Numbered from the stretch's first letter, positions 15,823-23,989 are shown. The stretch is DNA of 64,000 nt from Ruminococcus sp. (GCA_021205185.1 JAJPYB010000007.1:62001-126000), one strand, 5' to 3'. The notes: generated from the sequence alone by a model not told the origin. Numbers and translations: made by a program.

Positions 15823-16173
15823 GGGGGCGTAAAGGTTTCGACGGGGACTTTGAAGCGAGATAAGCGAGTAGAGCTGTGCGAACTCTTTAAAGCGCACACG
15901 TTTTTAAAATTAAACGACGAAAATAATTTTGAATTAGCAGCTGCTTAATTGCTGCTCGTCACCTCATTGCTGCCTGCGGCTTTGAGCCTGACGTCGACTA
16001 GCAGGAACGATTGATGCGGATTGTCCTTGCCGCAGCAATCTACTTTAAGGACTGCCTTACTGCCTGCGTGTTTGTTTGCGGGCTTTCAAGGGAGATTTTA
16101 TAACAAACTACACTCGTAGAAATTCTTGTGGATTGGTTTTCGGACACGGGTTCGACTCCCGTCGCCTCCACCA
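15823..16173 (+). ncRNA. ssrA: Transfer-messenger RNA (tmRNA)
   Basis: The 5' end GGGGGCGTAAAGGTTTCGAC and the 3' end TTCGACTCCCGTCGCCTCCACCA-type T-arm and acceptor are diagnostic. GGGGGCG at 15823 pairs with CGCCTCC before A-CCA at 16173, giving a 351-nt RNA. The reading frame for the tag lies at about 15913-15948 and encodes NDENNFELAAA followed by TAA; the first Ala comes from the charged tmRNA itself. The resume codon is uncertain (AAC or the TTA before it). The Ala-Ala-Ala ending is the usual signal for ClpXP. It works with SmpB, encoded directly upstream. Confidence 0.97.
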
Positions 16174-16251
16174 ATTTATTTTCTGTTTTCCCTCGCTCAA
16201 GGCGAAAATCCAAAAGTTACAAAAAAGTGGTCAAAAATGACACTTTTATGC

Positions 16252-16294
16252 AAGTTGCACAAATTTCAAGCCAAAAGTTTGTGCAACTTTTTTC
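16252..16294 (+). terminator. Terminator downstream of tmRNA
   Basis: AAGTTGCACAAA (16252-16263) and TTTGTGCAACTT (16278-16289) are a perfect 12-bp stem with a 14-base loop, followed by TTTTTC. Confidence 0.88.
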
Positions 16295-16785
16295 TTGCCC
16301 GAAAATTTGGTGAATAAAACCTATTAAAATGAAATAATCTGCTCTCTTTTTGGAGAAAATACAAAGCTCAACCACACAGAAATTCTCCTTTTCAAAAATC
16401 CAAATCTCTGAAACGTCGGTTTGCCGCCATTTTCTCGCCGTTGCCAAAACCCATTCAAATTTTTACAATTCGCTCCTGAATTTTCATTTGTGCAAAATTA
16501 CCAAAATGTAACGATTTTGTGCAAAATCCTTACATTTTGTGGAAACTGCACAAAAATCGCGAGAAAGTTTGTGCAACTTGTATATTGACGGGGGGGGGTT
16601 AGGTATTAAAATATAAATATACTCATTATTTTAGCATATTTTCAGCGAATTTCTTCGGGTAAAGCCTTTAATGAGTAGAAAATTGAGAGGTGGATTCTCA
16701 ATTATCAGGTAAGGGAACCTGGGTGACTTGCCTGTGCTTGCGTAGCACCCTGAACTATATTTTTTTAGAAAAGGAGGGATTTTAT
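16295..16785 (+). promoter_or_regulatory. Control region of the cellulase operon (no gene)
   Basis: No convincing gene lies in these 491 bases. They hold a 38-base dyad at 16502-16539 (arms CAAAATGTAA/TTACATTTTG outside and GATTTTG/CAAAATC inside), a probable promoter with a G9 run in its spacer (16585-16612), and three consecutive leader hairpins at 16681-16703, 16706-16734 and 16734-16748. The part from 16320 to 16480 shows nothing I can name. Confidence 0.6.
16585..16612 (+). promoter_or_regulatory. Probable promoter with poly-G spacer for the cellulase operon
   Basis: TTGACG (16585-16590) and TAAAAT (16607-16612) are 16 bases apart. A run of nine G (16590-16598) begins in the last base of the -35 box and fills half the spacer. 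Adding or losing G would change the spacing, so this is a candidate slipped-strand switch. Confidence 0.5.
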
Positions 16786-18771
16786 TTGTCTCTAAAAAAG
16801 AAACTCTTGAGCGTAGTTTCCGCTTTGGCTCTTGGCGCAACCTGTCTTACAGGCTTAACCGCCAGTGCCGCTGACGCTAACACGCTTATTGAGAATCTGG
16901 ATGTTTCAGGCGGATATTCTTATATTGACACCTATTACACTTCTACCTATTATGCTAAAAGTGCATTTGAGATTCAGTATAAGTATACGAGCTTAGACGG
17001 TGACGGAAAGTATACTGACAGAGATACTAACGAAGAAACTGCTATTGACTATTCAGATACCTTCGAGTTTTTAGCTTTTGATACTAATTGGAGCGGATGG
17101 ACTGCTACAAAAGTGGGAGTATCAGGTACTCCAGAAGCTGGCACAGTTTATACAGCTACCGTTTCAATTTCAGCTATCGAAGCTACACTCGGTGATAGTG
17201 TTACGCCTTATGGCATTAACCTTGAAACAGGTAGAATTGGCGATACAGCAGTTACAATCGTTTCTCTGAAATATGTAAACGATACTTCTGCTGAAAGCTC
17301 AAGTCTTGAAGCATCTGGAAGCTGGGTTAAAGGAACAGGCGGCACAATGTCCGTATCGTCGGGATCAGCTACTGTTACCTTTGACGAATGGAAAATCGAT
17401 ATTTCCGAGCTTTGCGTATATAGCTTTACCAATCCAACGATTGATGTAACAGTTAATTACGAAACAGCACCGAACGATTATGTTCAGGCGGAAATTCTCG
17501 ACAACCAAGGAAATCCAATCGTCTCAAATTACCCTTACGTTTCCGAATCGGGAGAGGTTACCTATACGACCGAGTTCGATAGCGACCTCACAGCGTTATC
17601 TCTTTGCTATGATAGCTGTACAGTAACTGCTATCAAAATTTACGACAATACAGACGGAAATACCGAATACTCTGTATCAGGTAAATCAGCAACTGAGATA
17701 GCAAACGATATGGGAATGGCTTGGAATTTGGGAAATGCCCTTGACTGTGTAAACAGCGAGACTGGTAAGGTTGATGAAACCTGCTGGGGAAATCCTGTTA
17801 CAACCAAAAAGCTTATCCAGGCTGTTAAGGAACAGGGCTTTAACACGATAAGGATTCCAATCTCCTATCTGGATAAGATTGTAGAATCTACTGAGAACGG
17901 TTCTGCAACCTATACTGTTGACGACGACTATCTCGCCAGAATTAAGCAGGTTGTTGATTATGCTTATGATATGGGTATGTATGTTGTAATTGATATGCAT
18001 AACGATGGCGGAGAAGGCGTAACAGGAAAGTGGCTCGATATTACTAAGTCGGGCGACGAGTTTACAGAAATTGTAAACAAGTTCTCAGATGTATGGACCG
18101 ATATTGCAACATACTTTGCAGATTATGACCAGAAGCTTATATTTGAAGGCTTTAATGAGCTGATGAACGGCGATTATAGCACTACGCCGGCTGAAGACTC
18201 GTATTTGTATACTAATATAAATACATTAAATAATGCCTTTGTAAGCGCAGTACGCTCGACAGGAGACGACGCTAATGACGACCGTATCCTTATCGTAGCG
18301 GGTTATAACACTGATATTGATTGCACTATAACAGGCTTTAAAGCTCCTGAAGATTCATCAACAAATAAATTGATGCTTTCAGTTCATTATTATAGTCCTT
18401 ATGACTTCGTTCTTAATGAAAGTGGAACATCAAGCTATGAAGAATCCTATACTACATCTATGGAAAGTTCAATTGAGAACATTTGTGGATTTGCAGCTGA
18501 TTTAGGTATGCCTGTATTTATCGGCGAGTACAGTCCGATTGATAAGAACAATACTAATGATAGAACAGCGTATTGCTACAATCTTAATAAATGCGCTGTT
18601 ACTAACACGAGTGGTGTAACTGTAGTATTAGCTTATTGGGATAATGGTGTCACATCTACTTATGGTTCAGGCCTGTTTAATAGAACTACTAATGTAGCAA
18701 CTGATACAGGCAAAGATATTATTTCCCAAATTTCCGCAGGCTATAACTACTATGAGGAAGAAGAGGAGTAG
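16786..18771 (+). CDS. GH5 family endoglucanase/hemicellulase with N-terminal carbohydrate-binding-like domains
   Basis: Start is TTG at 16786, 7 bases after AAGGAGGG; an upstream GTG at 16690 lies in leader hairpins. The 661-residue secreted enzyme has a signal peptide (cut near TASA-AD), two beta-sandwich regions (about 30-150 and 155-280) that look like carbohydrate-binding modules, and a C-terminal GH5 domain from about 295. It resembles subfamily GH5_4: MAWNLGNALD, TIRIPISY, VIDMHNDGG, acid/base E458 in FEGFNE, SVHYYSPYDF, and nucleophile E581 in FIGEYSP. It has no dockerin or anchor and ends in a run of five Glu. The next gene, 7 bases on, encodes a dockerin protein. Confidence 0.92.
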   Translation: MSLKKKLLSVVSALALGATCLTGLTASAADANTLIENLDVSGGYSYIDTYYTSTYYAKSAFEIQYKYTSLDGDGKYTDRDTNEETAIDYSDTFEFLAFDTNWSGWTATKVGVSGTPEAGTVYTATVSISAIEATLGDSVTPYGINLETGRIGDTAVTIVSLKYVNDTSAESSSLEASGSWVKGTGGTMSVSSGSATVTFDEWKIDISELCVYSFTNPTIDVTVNYETAPNDYVQAEILDNQGNPIVSNYPYVSESGEVTYTTEFDSDLTALSLCYDSCTVTAIKIYDNTDGNTEYSVSGKSATEIANDMGMAWNLGNALDCVNSETGKVDETCWGNPVTTKKLIQAVKEQGFNTIRIPISYLDKIVESTENGSATYTVDDDYLARIKQVVDYAYDMGMYVVIDMHNDGGEGVTGKWLDITKSGDEFTEIVNKFSDVWTDIATYFADYDQKLIFEGFNELMNGDYSTTPAEDSYLYTNINTLNNAFVSAVRSTGDDANDDRILIVAGYNTDIDCTITGFKAPEDSSTNKLMLSVHYYSPYDFVLNESGTSSYEESYTTSMESSIENICGFAADLGMPVFIGEYSPIDKNNTNDRTAYCYNLNKCAVTNTSGVTVVLAYWDNGVTSTYGSGLFNRTTNVATDTGKDIISQISAGYNYYEEEEE

Positions 18772-18778
18772 TTGAAAA

Positions 18779-21295
18779 ATGAAAAGAATTGGTAAGATTT
18801 TGGCTGTATTTTTGTCAATAACTATTTTCGGTATGACATTTAGTTCTCTTTCTTTCGCTTCAGCAGCTGCTGCTGTATATACATCTGATGATGGCAATTG
18901 GACATATAATGCTGTTGGCTCTGTAACATATTATAATGGAAGCGATTCTGTAATCACCATGCCTACTTCTTTTACAAATGAAACTGAGGGAACTATAGAA
19001 ATGGTGAAAACATTACATACTTTCTATGGACCTACTTATTGTGCTAATTATCTTAATATAACATCTGTAACCGTGCCGGAAGGATATGTTACAATCGGAA
19101 CGAGTACTTTTGAGTCTTGCCAGAATTTAAGATATATTAGCATTCCTTCTACTGCCACTGAATTTGGTAAATCATGTTTTCGCATCACGCGAGGGGCAAC
19201 GATACACTTGCACTCTGACTCAATTACAAGTGTCGCTGGTGATATGTTTTCTACCTACGATTTCACAATATATATTTACAATGAGGATGTTTACAATTAC
19301 TGTGTGAGTGACACCACATATTGGAATTTAAAAAACGTAACCTTAATTTATGCAGGGGAAGCGGACACTTCCGAGCTTGAAGCAGCAATTACAGCAGCAG
19401 AAGCTATCGACACAAGCGTTTATACAACGGCAAGCGTAGCGACTTTAACCGATGCCATTACAGCAGGTAAGACAGTTCTGGCAAATGAAGACGCAATGCA
19501 AGATGAGGTTGATGCAGCTACAACAGCTATAACCGACGCAATTGATGCGCTCGTAACCCTTTTAGCTGAAGCGATTGAAAACGCAGAGTCGGCAATTGAA
19601 GCGGCGGAAATGATTGATACTTCTGATTGTACAGAGGATAGCGCAGCAGCGTTGACAGCGGCTATAGAAGCGGCAAAAACAGCGATAGCTGACGAATCGG
19701 TGACTGTTGATTCAGTTGAAGCTGCGACAGAAGCGGTAAATACAGCGGTAGCAGAGCTTGAAGGCGTAATTTACGTAACCGAAGATGAAGAGCTATACAA
19801 CTCGATTTCATCAGCGGCAACAAGCGCAACGGTAGTTTATGTAGCTGATTATAACAGCGTAATGGCTGGCTGTATATATCCTAGCGTTGGCACAACAACA
19901 TTGTACACGTTAGCTTCAGGAACAGCAGGTTCTGACATTGCAGGAGCGACAAGCGTCAAAGTATACTTTGACTGCGCGTCCGACACGTCATACAACCCAT
20001 ATGCATCGATTGATTTATATGCGGTAGTAAATTCGACGCAAAACTACGCACAGTTCAAGGGAACAGACAGCTCATACTCGTTAGGTTCAACAGGCTGGTC
20101 GGAAACTCTGTCGCTTACAAATGCGATAGCAGAGGGCGACACATATACAATTTCCGGAGTTACATATTCATGGACTAGTGCGGAAGATTACGTATATGCA
20201 GTAACTAAGGTAGAGTTTTTGGATGACTCTGGCGCTGTGCTGGCAACAGTTGATACAACCAGTGCTGAAGTAGACGTAACAGAGTTAAAGGCAGCGATAG
20301 TAGAAGCTGACGCGGTTGACGAAACAGTTTATACAGACAACAGCGTAGCTACAATGAATGAAGCTCTCGCAGCAGCTATAACAGTTATTGGTAACGCAGA
20401 TGCAACTCAGGATGAAGTTGACGCAGCAACAGCAGCTTTGACAGCAGCAATTGCTGGCCTTGTTGACACTTCAGACCTTGAGGGAACAATCGCAACAGCG
20501 GAAGATATTGATACGTCGGCGTTTACGCCATCGAGCGTAGCGGCAATGACCGAAGCACTTGAAAGTGCAAAGGAAACGCTTGCAAACGCAGATGTAACAC
20601 AGGACGAAGTAAATGCGGCGGTAGATGCTCTGACAGAAGCAATTAACGGCTTGACAGAGCTTGCTGACACATCGGATCTTGTTGGAGCAATCACAGACGC
20701 GGAAGCTGTTGACACTTCACTTTACACATCTTCAAGCGTAGCAGCTTTAGAAGCAGCACTTGAAGACGCAAAGGCAGTCCTTGACAATGCAGACGCAACT
20801 CAGGACGAGGTTAATGCAGCAGTAGATGCTTTGACAGAAGCAATAAATGCACTTGCAACAAAATACTCGATTTCGGGAACAATTTATGTTTCAGATTCTG
20901 ATACAGAAACAACGATGACGGTATCAGTAGCACTTGAAGACGGAACAGAGGTTTCAGTTGAAGCGCTAAGTATGGGCGAGTACACTATTGACGACTTAGA
21001 CGAAGGAACATACACAATCACAATTAGTGGTGGTAAGTATACTCCGAGAAGCTATGATGTTGAAGTATCCGAAAGCCTATCGCAGGACGTTTACTTAAAT
21101 CCATACGGAGACGTAAACGGTGACGGCGTTGTAACGACAGCAGATGTTGGACTTGCAAACAGCCACGCAAAGGGCGTAACGCTTCTTGAAGACTACGAGT
21201 TTGATTGCGCAGACGTAAATCTTGACGAAAGCGTAACAACAGCAGACGTTGGAAAGATCAACAGTCATGCAAAGGGCGTAGTAGCTCTATGGTAA
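18779..21295 (+). CDS. Secreted dockerin protein with BspA-type LRR, five FIVAR modules and a CBM-like domain
   Basis: An 838-residue secreted protein. In order: signal peptide (cut near ASAAAA, residue 30); a BspA-like leucine-rich region (about 35-190); two FIVAR helical modules (195-330); a beta-sandwich like a carbohydrate-binding module (340-495); three more FIVAR modules (504-700); a carboxypeptidase-regulatory-like beta domain (about 702-775); and a type I dockerin at the end. The dockerin has two Ca-binding repeats, DVNGDGVVTTAD and DVNLDESVTTAD, with D1, N3, D5 and D12 kept in both. No catalytic domain is seen. It should dock to a cohesin on a scaffoldin or the cell. It is transcribed with the cellulase. 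Confidence 0.88.
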   Translation: MKRIGKILAVFLSITIFGMTFSSLSFASAAAAVYTSDDGNWTYNAVGSVTYYNGSDSVITMPTSFTNETEGTIEMVKTLHTFYGPTYCANYLNITSVTVPEGYVTIGTSTFESCQNLRYISIPSTATEFGKSCFRITRGATIHLHSDSITSVAGDMFSTYDFTIYIYNEDVYNYCVSDTTYWNLKNVTLIYAGEADTSELEAAITAAEAIDTSVYTTASVATLTDAITAGKTVLANEDAMQDEVDAATTAITDAIDALVTLLAEAIENAESAIEAAEMIDTSDCTEDSAAALTAAIEAAKTAIADESVTVDSVEAATEAVNTAVAELEGVIYVTEDEELYNSISSAATSATVVYVADYNSVMAGCIYPSVGTTTLYTLASGTAGSDIAGATSVKVYFDCASDTSYNPYASIDLYAVVNSTQNYAQFKGTDSSYSLGSTGWSETLSLTNAIAEGDTYTISGVTYSWTSAEDYVYAVTKVEFLDDSGAVLATVDTTSAEVDVTELKAAIVEADAVDETVYTDNSVATMNEALAAAITVIGNADATQDEVDAATAALTAAIAGLVDTSDLEGTIATAEDIDTSAFTPSSVAAMTEALESAKETLANADVTQDEVNAAVDALTEAINGLTELADTSDLVGAITDAEAVDTSLYTSSSVAALEAALEDAKAVLDNADATQDEVNAAVDALTEAINALATKYSISGTIYVSDSDTETTMTVSVALEDGTEVSVEALSMGEYTIDDLDEGTYTITISGGKYTPRSYDVEVSESLSQDVYLNPYGDVNGDGVVTTADVGLANSHAKGVTLLEDYEFDCADVNLDESVTTADVGKINSHAKGVVALW

Positions 21296-21350
21296 AGCTA
21301 ATCCTTCCTTAATGTGATCTATTATTAGATCTCTGAGAAAAAATAGTTGC

Positions 21351-21384
21351 AAAAATCGGCAGGGTGAAAACTCTGCCGATTTTT
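21351..21384 (+). terminator. Terminator of the cellulase-dockerin operon
   Basis: AAAAATCGGCAG and CTGCCGATTTTT flank a short loop, giving a perfect long stem ending in T. The core is almost the same as the hairpin at 9137-9158. Confidence 0.88.
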
Positions 21385-21704
21385 GTTTTGCAGGGGGCGA
21401 CAAGCATTTTAATGCGGTCGCCTAGCGTTTTGCGAAGCATAATGCGGGATATAGAGGTAACTGAAATCTGACAATTTTAGTAGAATAGAATCTCGTACTG
21501 CCTGCTGTTTGGTTTACTATTAGGGCGGCTATGCTGCCCAGCGTTTGGCAAAGCATAATGCCTCCGTCCCGCCCTCCGTCTGAAGCTCAGTTAAACCAGC
21601 GCAAAAACAATTTTTCGTTGTAAAAAGTGTGGCAAGTTACATTTTTTCGGTGGAAAAAGTGTAGGGAGTTACATTTTTTCGTTGCATTTTTTGTATAAGT
21701 GTGC
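21385..21704. repeat. Intergenic repeat-rich stretch
   Basis: No gene here. A direct repeat of about 24 bases, imperfect, occurs at 21423-21447 and 21539-21562 (shared core AAGCATAATGC). Two tandem units of 31 and 32 bases at 21610-21640 and 21641-21672 share AAAAAGTGT and AGTTAC, and a partial third follows. Between 21503 and 21603 paired ends (GGTTTA/TTAAACC, AGGGCG/CGCCCT) suggest a foldable element. Origin unknown. Confidence 0.55.
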
Positions 21705-21710
21705 TATAAT
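21682..21710 (+). promoter_or_regulatory. Promoter of the AAA ATPase gene
   Basis: TTGCAT (21682-21687) and TATAAT (21705-21710), 17 bases apart; it begins in the third, partial tandem repeat unit. Confidence 0.7.
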
Positions 21711-21740
21711 ATACCCATAATATACTTTGGAGGTGGGCAT

Positions 21741-23057
21741 ATGTATAGAACTGCAATAGAAAAGCTGCTGAAATGGAAAGAAAGCAAGCACCGCAAGCCG
21801 CTTATTATCGAGGGAGCCAGGCAGGTCGGTAAAACCTGGTTGATGAAGGAATTCGGAAGGCAGGCTTATTCCAGCACGGTATACATTAACTTCGATTCTA
21901 ATTCACAAATGGCGGAGCTGTTCTCGTCTGACTTGGACACAAGCCGTATAATTATGGGATTGGAGCTGTATGCTGGCAGCAAAATAGACCCTGAAAACAC
22001 ACTTTTGATTTTTGATGAGGTTCAGGAGGTTCCGAGAGCGCTTTCCTCACTCAAGTATTTTTGCGAGAACGCTCCTCAATACCACATCGTTTGTGCAGAT
22101 TCGCTTTTAGGTATTGCATTGCATGAGGGTACTTCATTTCCAGTAGGCAAGGTGGATTTTTTAAAGCTTTATCCTCTTTCTTTTGTTGAGTTTTTAATGG
22201 CGGTCGGCAAGGAACGCTATGCAGAATTGCTCGCAATACGAGATTTCGATCTGATTTCAGCTTTTAAACAGACATATATTGATGCTTTGAAGCAATACTA
22301 TTTTGTAGGCGGTATGCCCGAGGCTGTTCAAAGCTTCGCAGAGGATAATGATTTTAACGAGGTTCGTGACATTCAAAAACGTATACTTGCGGCTTATGAG
22401 CAGGATTTTTCCAAACACGCTCCTAATGAAATTGTACCGAAAATCCGAATGGTCTGGAACAGTATTCCTTCTCAACTCGCCAAAGAGAACAAAAAGTTTG
22501 TTTACGGCCTTGTCCGTGAGGGAGGACGTGCAAAGGATTACGAAACCGCAATTATGTGGCTGACAGACTGTGGTCTTGTTCATAAGGTCAGCCGTGTTAA
22601 TGCGGCTGGTATTCCCTTGAAAGCTTACGAGGATTTAAAAGCGTTCAAGCTGTATGTTGTTGATGTTGGCCTTCTCGGATGTATGACTGGACTTAACCAG
22701 CATACATTGTTAGATGGCAATGATCTTTTTGTAGAATTTAAAGGAGCATTAACAGAACAATATGTTTGCCAGCAGCTTAAAGCAATTGACAATTTGAATA
22801 TTTACTATTACACTAACAGCAGGAACTCGTGCGAAGTTGACTTTGTCGTTGACACAGGAGTTCAGATTGTTCCTGTAGAGGTAAAGGCAGAGGCGAACCT
22901 CAAGTCAAAAAGTTTAAAGACATATTGCGAGAAATACTCTCCTCAAATTGCTGTCCGCACTTCAATGGCGGACTACAAAAAAGAAAATTGGCTTTTAAAC
23001 TTGCCATTGTATGCAATATCCTGCTTTAATATGGTAGATGACCCTTCCATTTTGTAA
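21741..23057 (+). CDS. AAA ATPase with DUF4143 domain
   Basis: ATG at 21741 follows GGAGGTGGG by a few bases; the longer frame from 21699 overlaps the promoter. The 438-residue protein has an N-terminal AAA_14 P-loop domain: Walker A GARQVGKTW near residue 24, Walker B LLIFDEVQEVP near 88, and SLLG as sensor region near 125. A DUF4143 winged-helix plus nuclease-like C-terminal domain follows: YYTNSRNSCEVDFVVDTG and VPVEVKAEAN, which match a PD-(D/E)XK-like core. Such proteins are scattered singletons in gut bacteria with unknown function. The surroundings (repeats, toxin-antitoxin) suggest an accessory spot. Confidence 0.85.
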   Translation: MYRTAIEKLLKWKESKHRKPLIIEGARQVGKTWLMKEFGRQAYSSTVYINFDSNSQMAELFSSDLDTSRIIMGLELYAGSKIDPENTLLIFDEVQEVPRALSSLKYFCENAPQYHIVCADSLLGIALHEGTSFPVGKVDFLKLYPLSFVEFLMAVGKERYAELLAIRDFDLISAFKQTYIDALKQYYFVGGMPEAVQSFAEDNDFNEVRDIQKRILAAYEQDFSKHAPNEIVPKIRMVWNSIPSQLAKENKKFVYGLVREGGRAKDYETAIMWLTDCGLVHKVSRVNAAGIPLKAYEDLKAFKLYVVDVGLLGCMTGLNQHTLLDGNDLFVEFKGALTEQYVCQQLKAIDNLNIYYYTNSRNSCEVDFVVDTGVQIVPVEVKAEANLKSKSLKTYCEKYSPQIAVRTSMADYKKENWLLNLPLYAISCFNMVDDPSIL

Positions 23058-23091
23058 ACTGTTATTTTGCAATAGAGAGTTGACATTAAAA

Positions 23092-23137
23092 AACCTGACC
23101 GACTGTAGCTTATAAGTACAATCGGTCAGAATTTTTT
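23092..23137 (+). terminator. Terminator after the AAA ATPase gene
   Basis: CTGACCGA (23095-23102) and TCGGTCAG (23122-23129) with AATTTTTT after the stem. It lies between convergent genes and may serve both. Confidence 0.75.
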
Positions 23138-23142
23138 GGTTA

Positions 23143-23475
23143 TTACATATCCTCAGCAAGACCGCCAAGCAGATTTGGATAATCTCTTGCGCCATTTAAA
23201 ACACGATAAAAAATTACCTTGCGTTCAGATTCAAAAACGCGGTAAAACATCAGATATTTTTCGACAATAATCATACGAAATCCAAGTGATGCCAGCTTAT
23301 TGTCAGGTATGCAAACGCCTGAATAGGGAAAGGCAGCAATCTGCTGGGTAGCCTTGTTCATTTTATTTTTAATCCGAACAGCGCCTTGCTTGCTTTCAAG
23401 CATTATAAAAGAGGAAACAATTTCCGACATATCATTTACGGCATCAACGAGAAATTCAACCTTATAAGGACCCAT
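23143..23475 (-). CDS. RelE/ParE family toxin
   Basis: A protein of about 110 residues with the RelE/ParE fold pattern: YKVEFLVDAVNDMSEIVSSFI helix start, FPYSGVCIPD, then the strands FRMIIVEKYLMFYRVFESERKVIFYRVLNGARDY at the C-terminus, the region that carries the toxin's active or target-binding face. The start is either ATG at 23475 (favoured by family starts) or GTG at 23484. It overlaps the end of the Phd-like antitoxin gene, the usual order of antitoxin then toxin. Confidence 0.85.
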   Translation of the reverse strand: MGPYKVEFLVDAVNDMSEIVSSFIMLESKQGAVRIKNKMNKATQQIAAFPYSGVCIPDNKLASLGFRMIIVEKYLMFYRVFESERKVIFYRVLNGARDYPNLLGGLAEDM

Positions 23476-23740
23476 CTGATCCACCGATTATTTCCTCCAA
23501 TCGTGCATTTACCTCATCAGGAGAGAAGGTCTTTGCTCCGCTAAGGCGGTGCGCTTCCGCTTCGAGAAGCTTCTGACGAAGATCAAGCATTTCCTCACGT
23601 CGCTCATATTGCTCTATGCTCATTACAACAAGGTCTCCCTCGCCGTTTTTTGTCAAAAAGACAGGCTCGCCTGACTGCTTGCAAAACTGCGAAATGTCAT
23701 TGTATTCATTTCTCAGAGAGGTTGACGGCTTTATCATCAT
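23462..23740 (-). CDS. Phd/YefM family antitoxin
   Basis: About 92 residues from ATG at 23740, which follows AAAGGTG. The N-terminal Phd/YefM dimer and DNA-binding fold is shown by IKPSTSLRNEYNDISQFCKQSGEPVFLTKNGEGDLVVMS. The C-terminal part after residue 50 is helical and should wrap the toxin. It is transcribed first and overlaps the toxin. Antitoxins of this kind repress their own promoter, which lies just upstream. Confidence 0.88.
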   Translation of the reverse strand: MMIKPSTSLRNEYNDISQFCKQSGEPVFLTKNGEGDLVVMSIEQYERREEMLDLRQKLLEAEAHRLSGAKTFSPDEVNARLEEIIGGSDGSL

Positions 23741-23773
23741 ATAAATCAACACCTTTAAAATTATTCTATCCGT

Positions 23774-23803
23774 ATTATATCATAATTATCTCAGTAATGT
23801 CAA
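23774..23803 (-). promoter_or_regulatory. Promoter of the toxin-antitoxin pair
   Basis: On the minus strand TTGACA (complement of 23798-23803) and TATAAT (complement of 23774-23779), 18 bases apart; both perfect. Confidence 0.8.
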
Positions 23804-23866
23804 TCCTGCCGTGTCTGCTTTGCACTTTTTGCATCACTCCATTTGTAAACTTTCTGTTAAATGTTG

Positions 23867-23895
23867 TTGACTTTGCATTTGAGGTATGATATGAT
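23867..23895 (+). promoter_or_regulatory. Promoter of the rplU operon
   Basis: TTGACT (23867-23872) and TATGAT (23890-23895), 17 bases apart. Confidence 0.7.
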
Positions 23896-23902
23896 AGTAA
23901 AG

Positions 23903-23965
23903 CCGCATATTGACGGTTTATTTAAGTTGCGTAAATTTACGCACACCGTTTAGTAGCGAGACTTA
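23903..23965 (+). promoter_or_regulatory. Candidate L21 leader structure
   Basis: The 5' leader of rplU can fold: GACGGT pairs with ACCGT around an inner perfect palindrome GCGTAAATTTACGC (about 23935-23948). Firmicutes rplU genes carry an autoregulatory L21 leader at this position. I recognise position and hairpin, not the full consensus. Confidence 0.5.
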
Positions 23966-23989
23966 TGAAAAGAGAGGTGCATTTTTAAG

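Noticed and set aside
16126..16317. Two overlapping ORFs across the tmRNA 3' end
   Set aside because: They run through the tmRNA acceptor region and the terminator and have no ribosome binding site.
18740..18800. A frameshift that split one cellulase-dockerin gene in two
   Set aside because: The second gene has its own ribosome binding site and a clear signal peptide directly after its ATG, so it is an independent secreted protein.
23774..23989. A short tRNA or riboswitch before rplU
   Set aside because: The palindrome and hairpin fit an r-protein leader; no cloverleaf or ligand-binding consensus is present.
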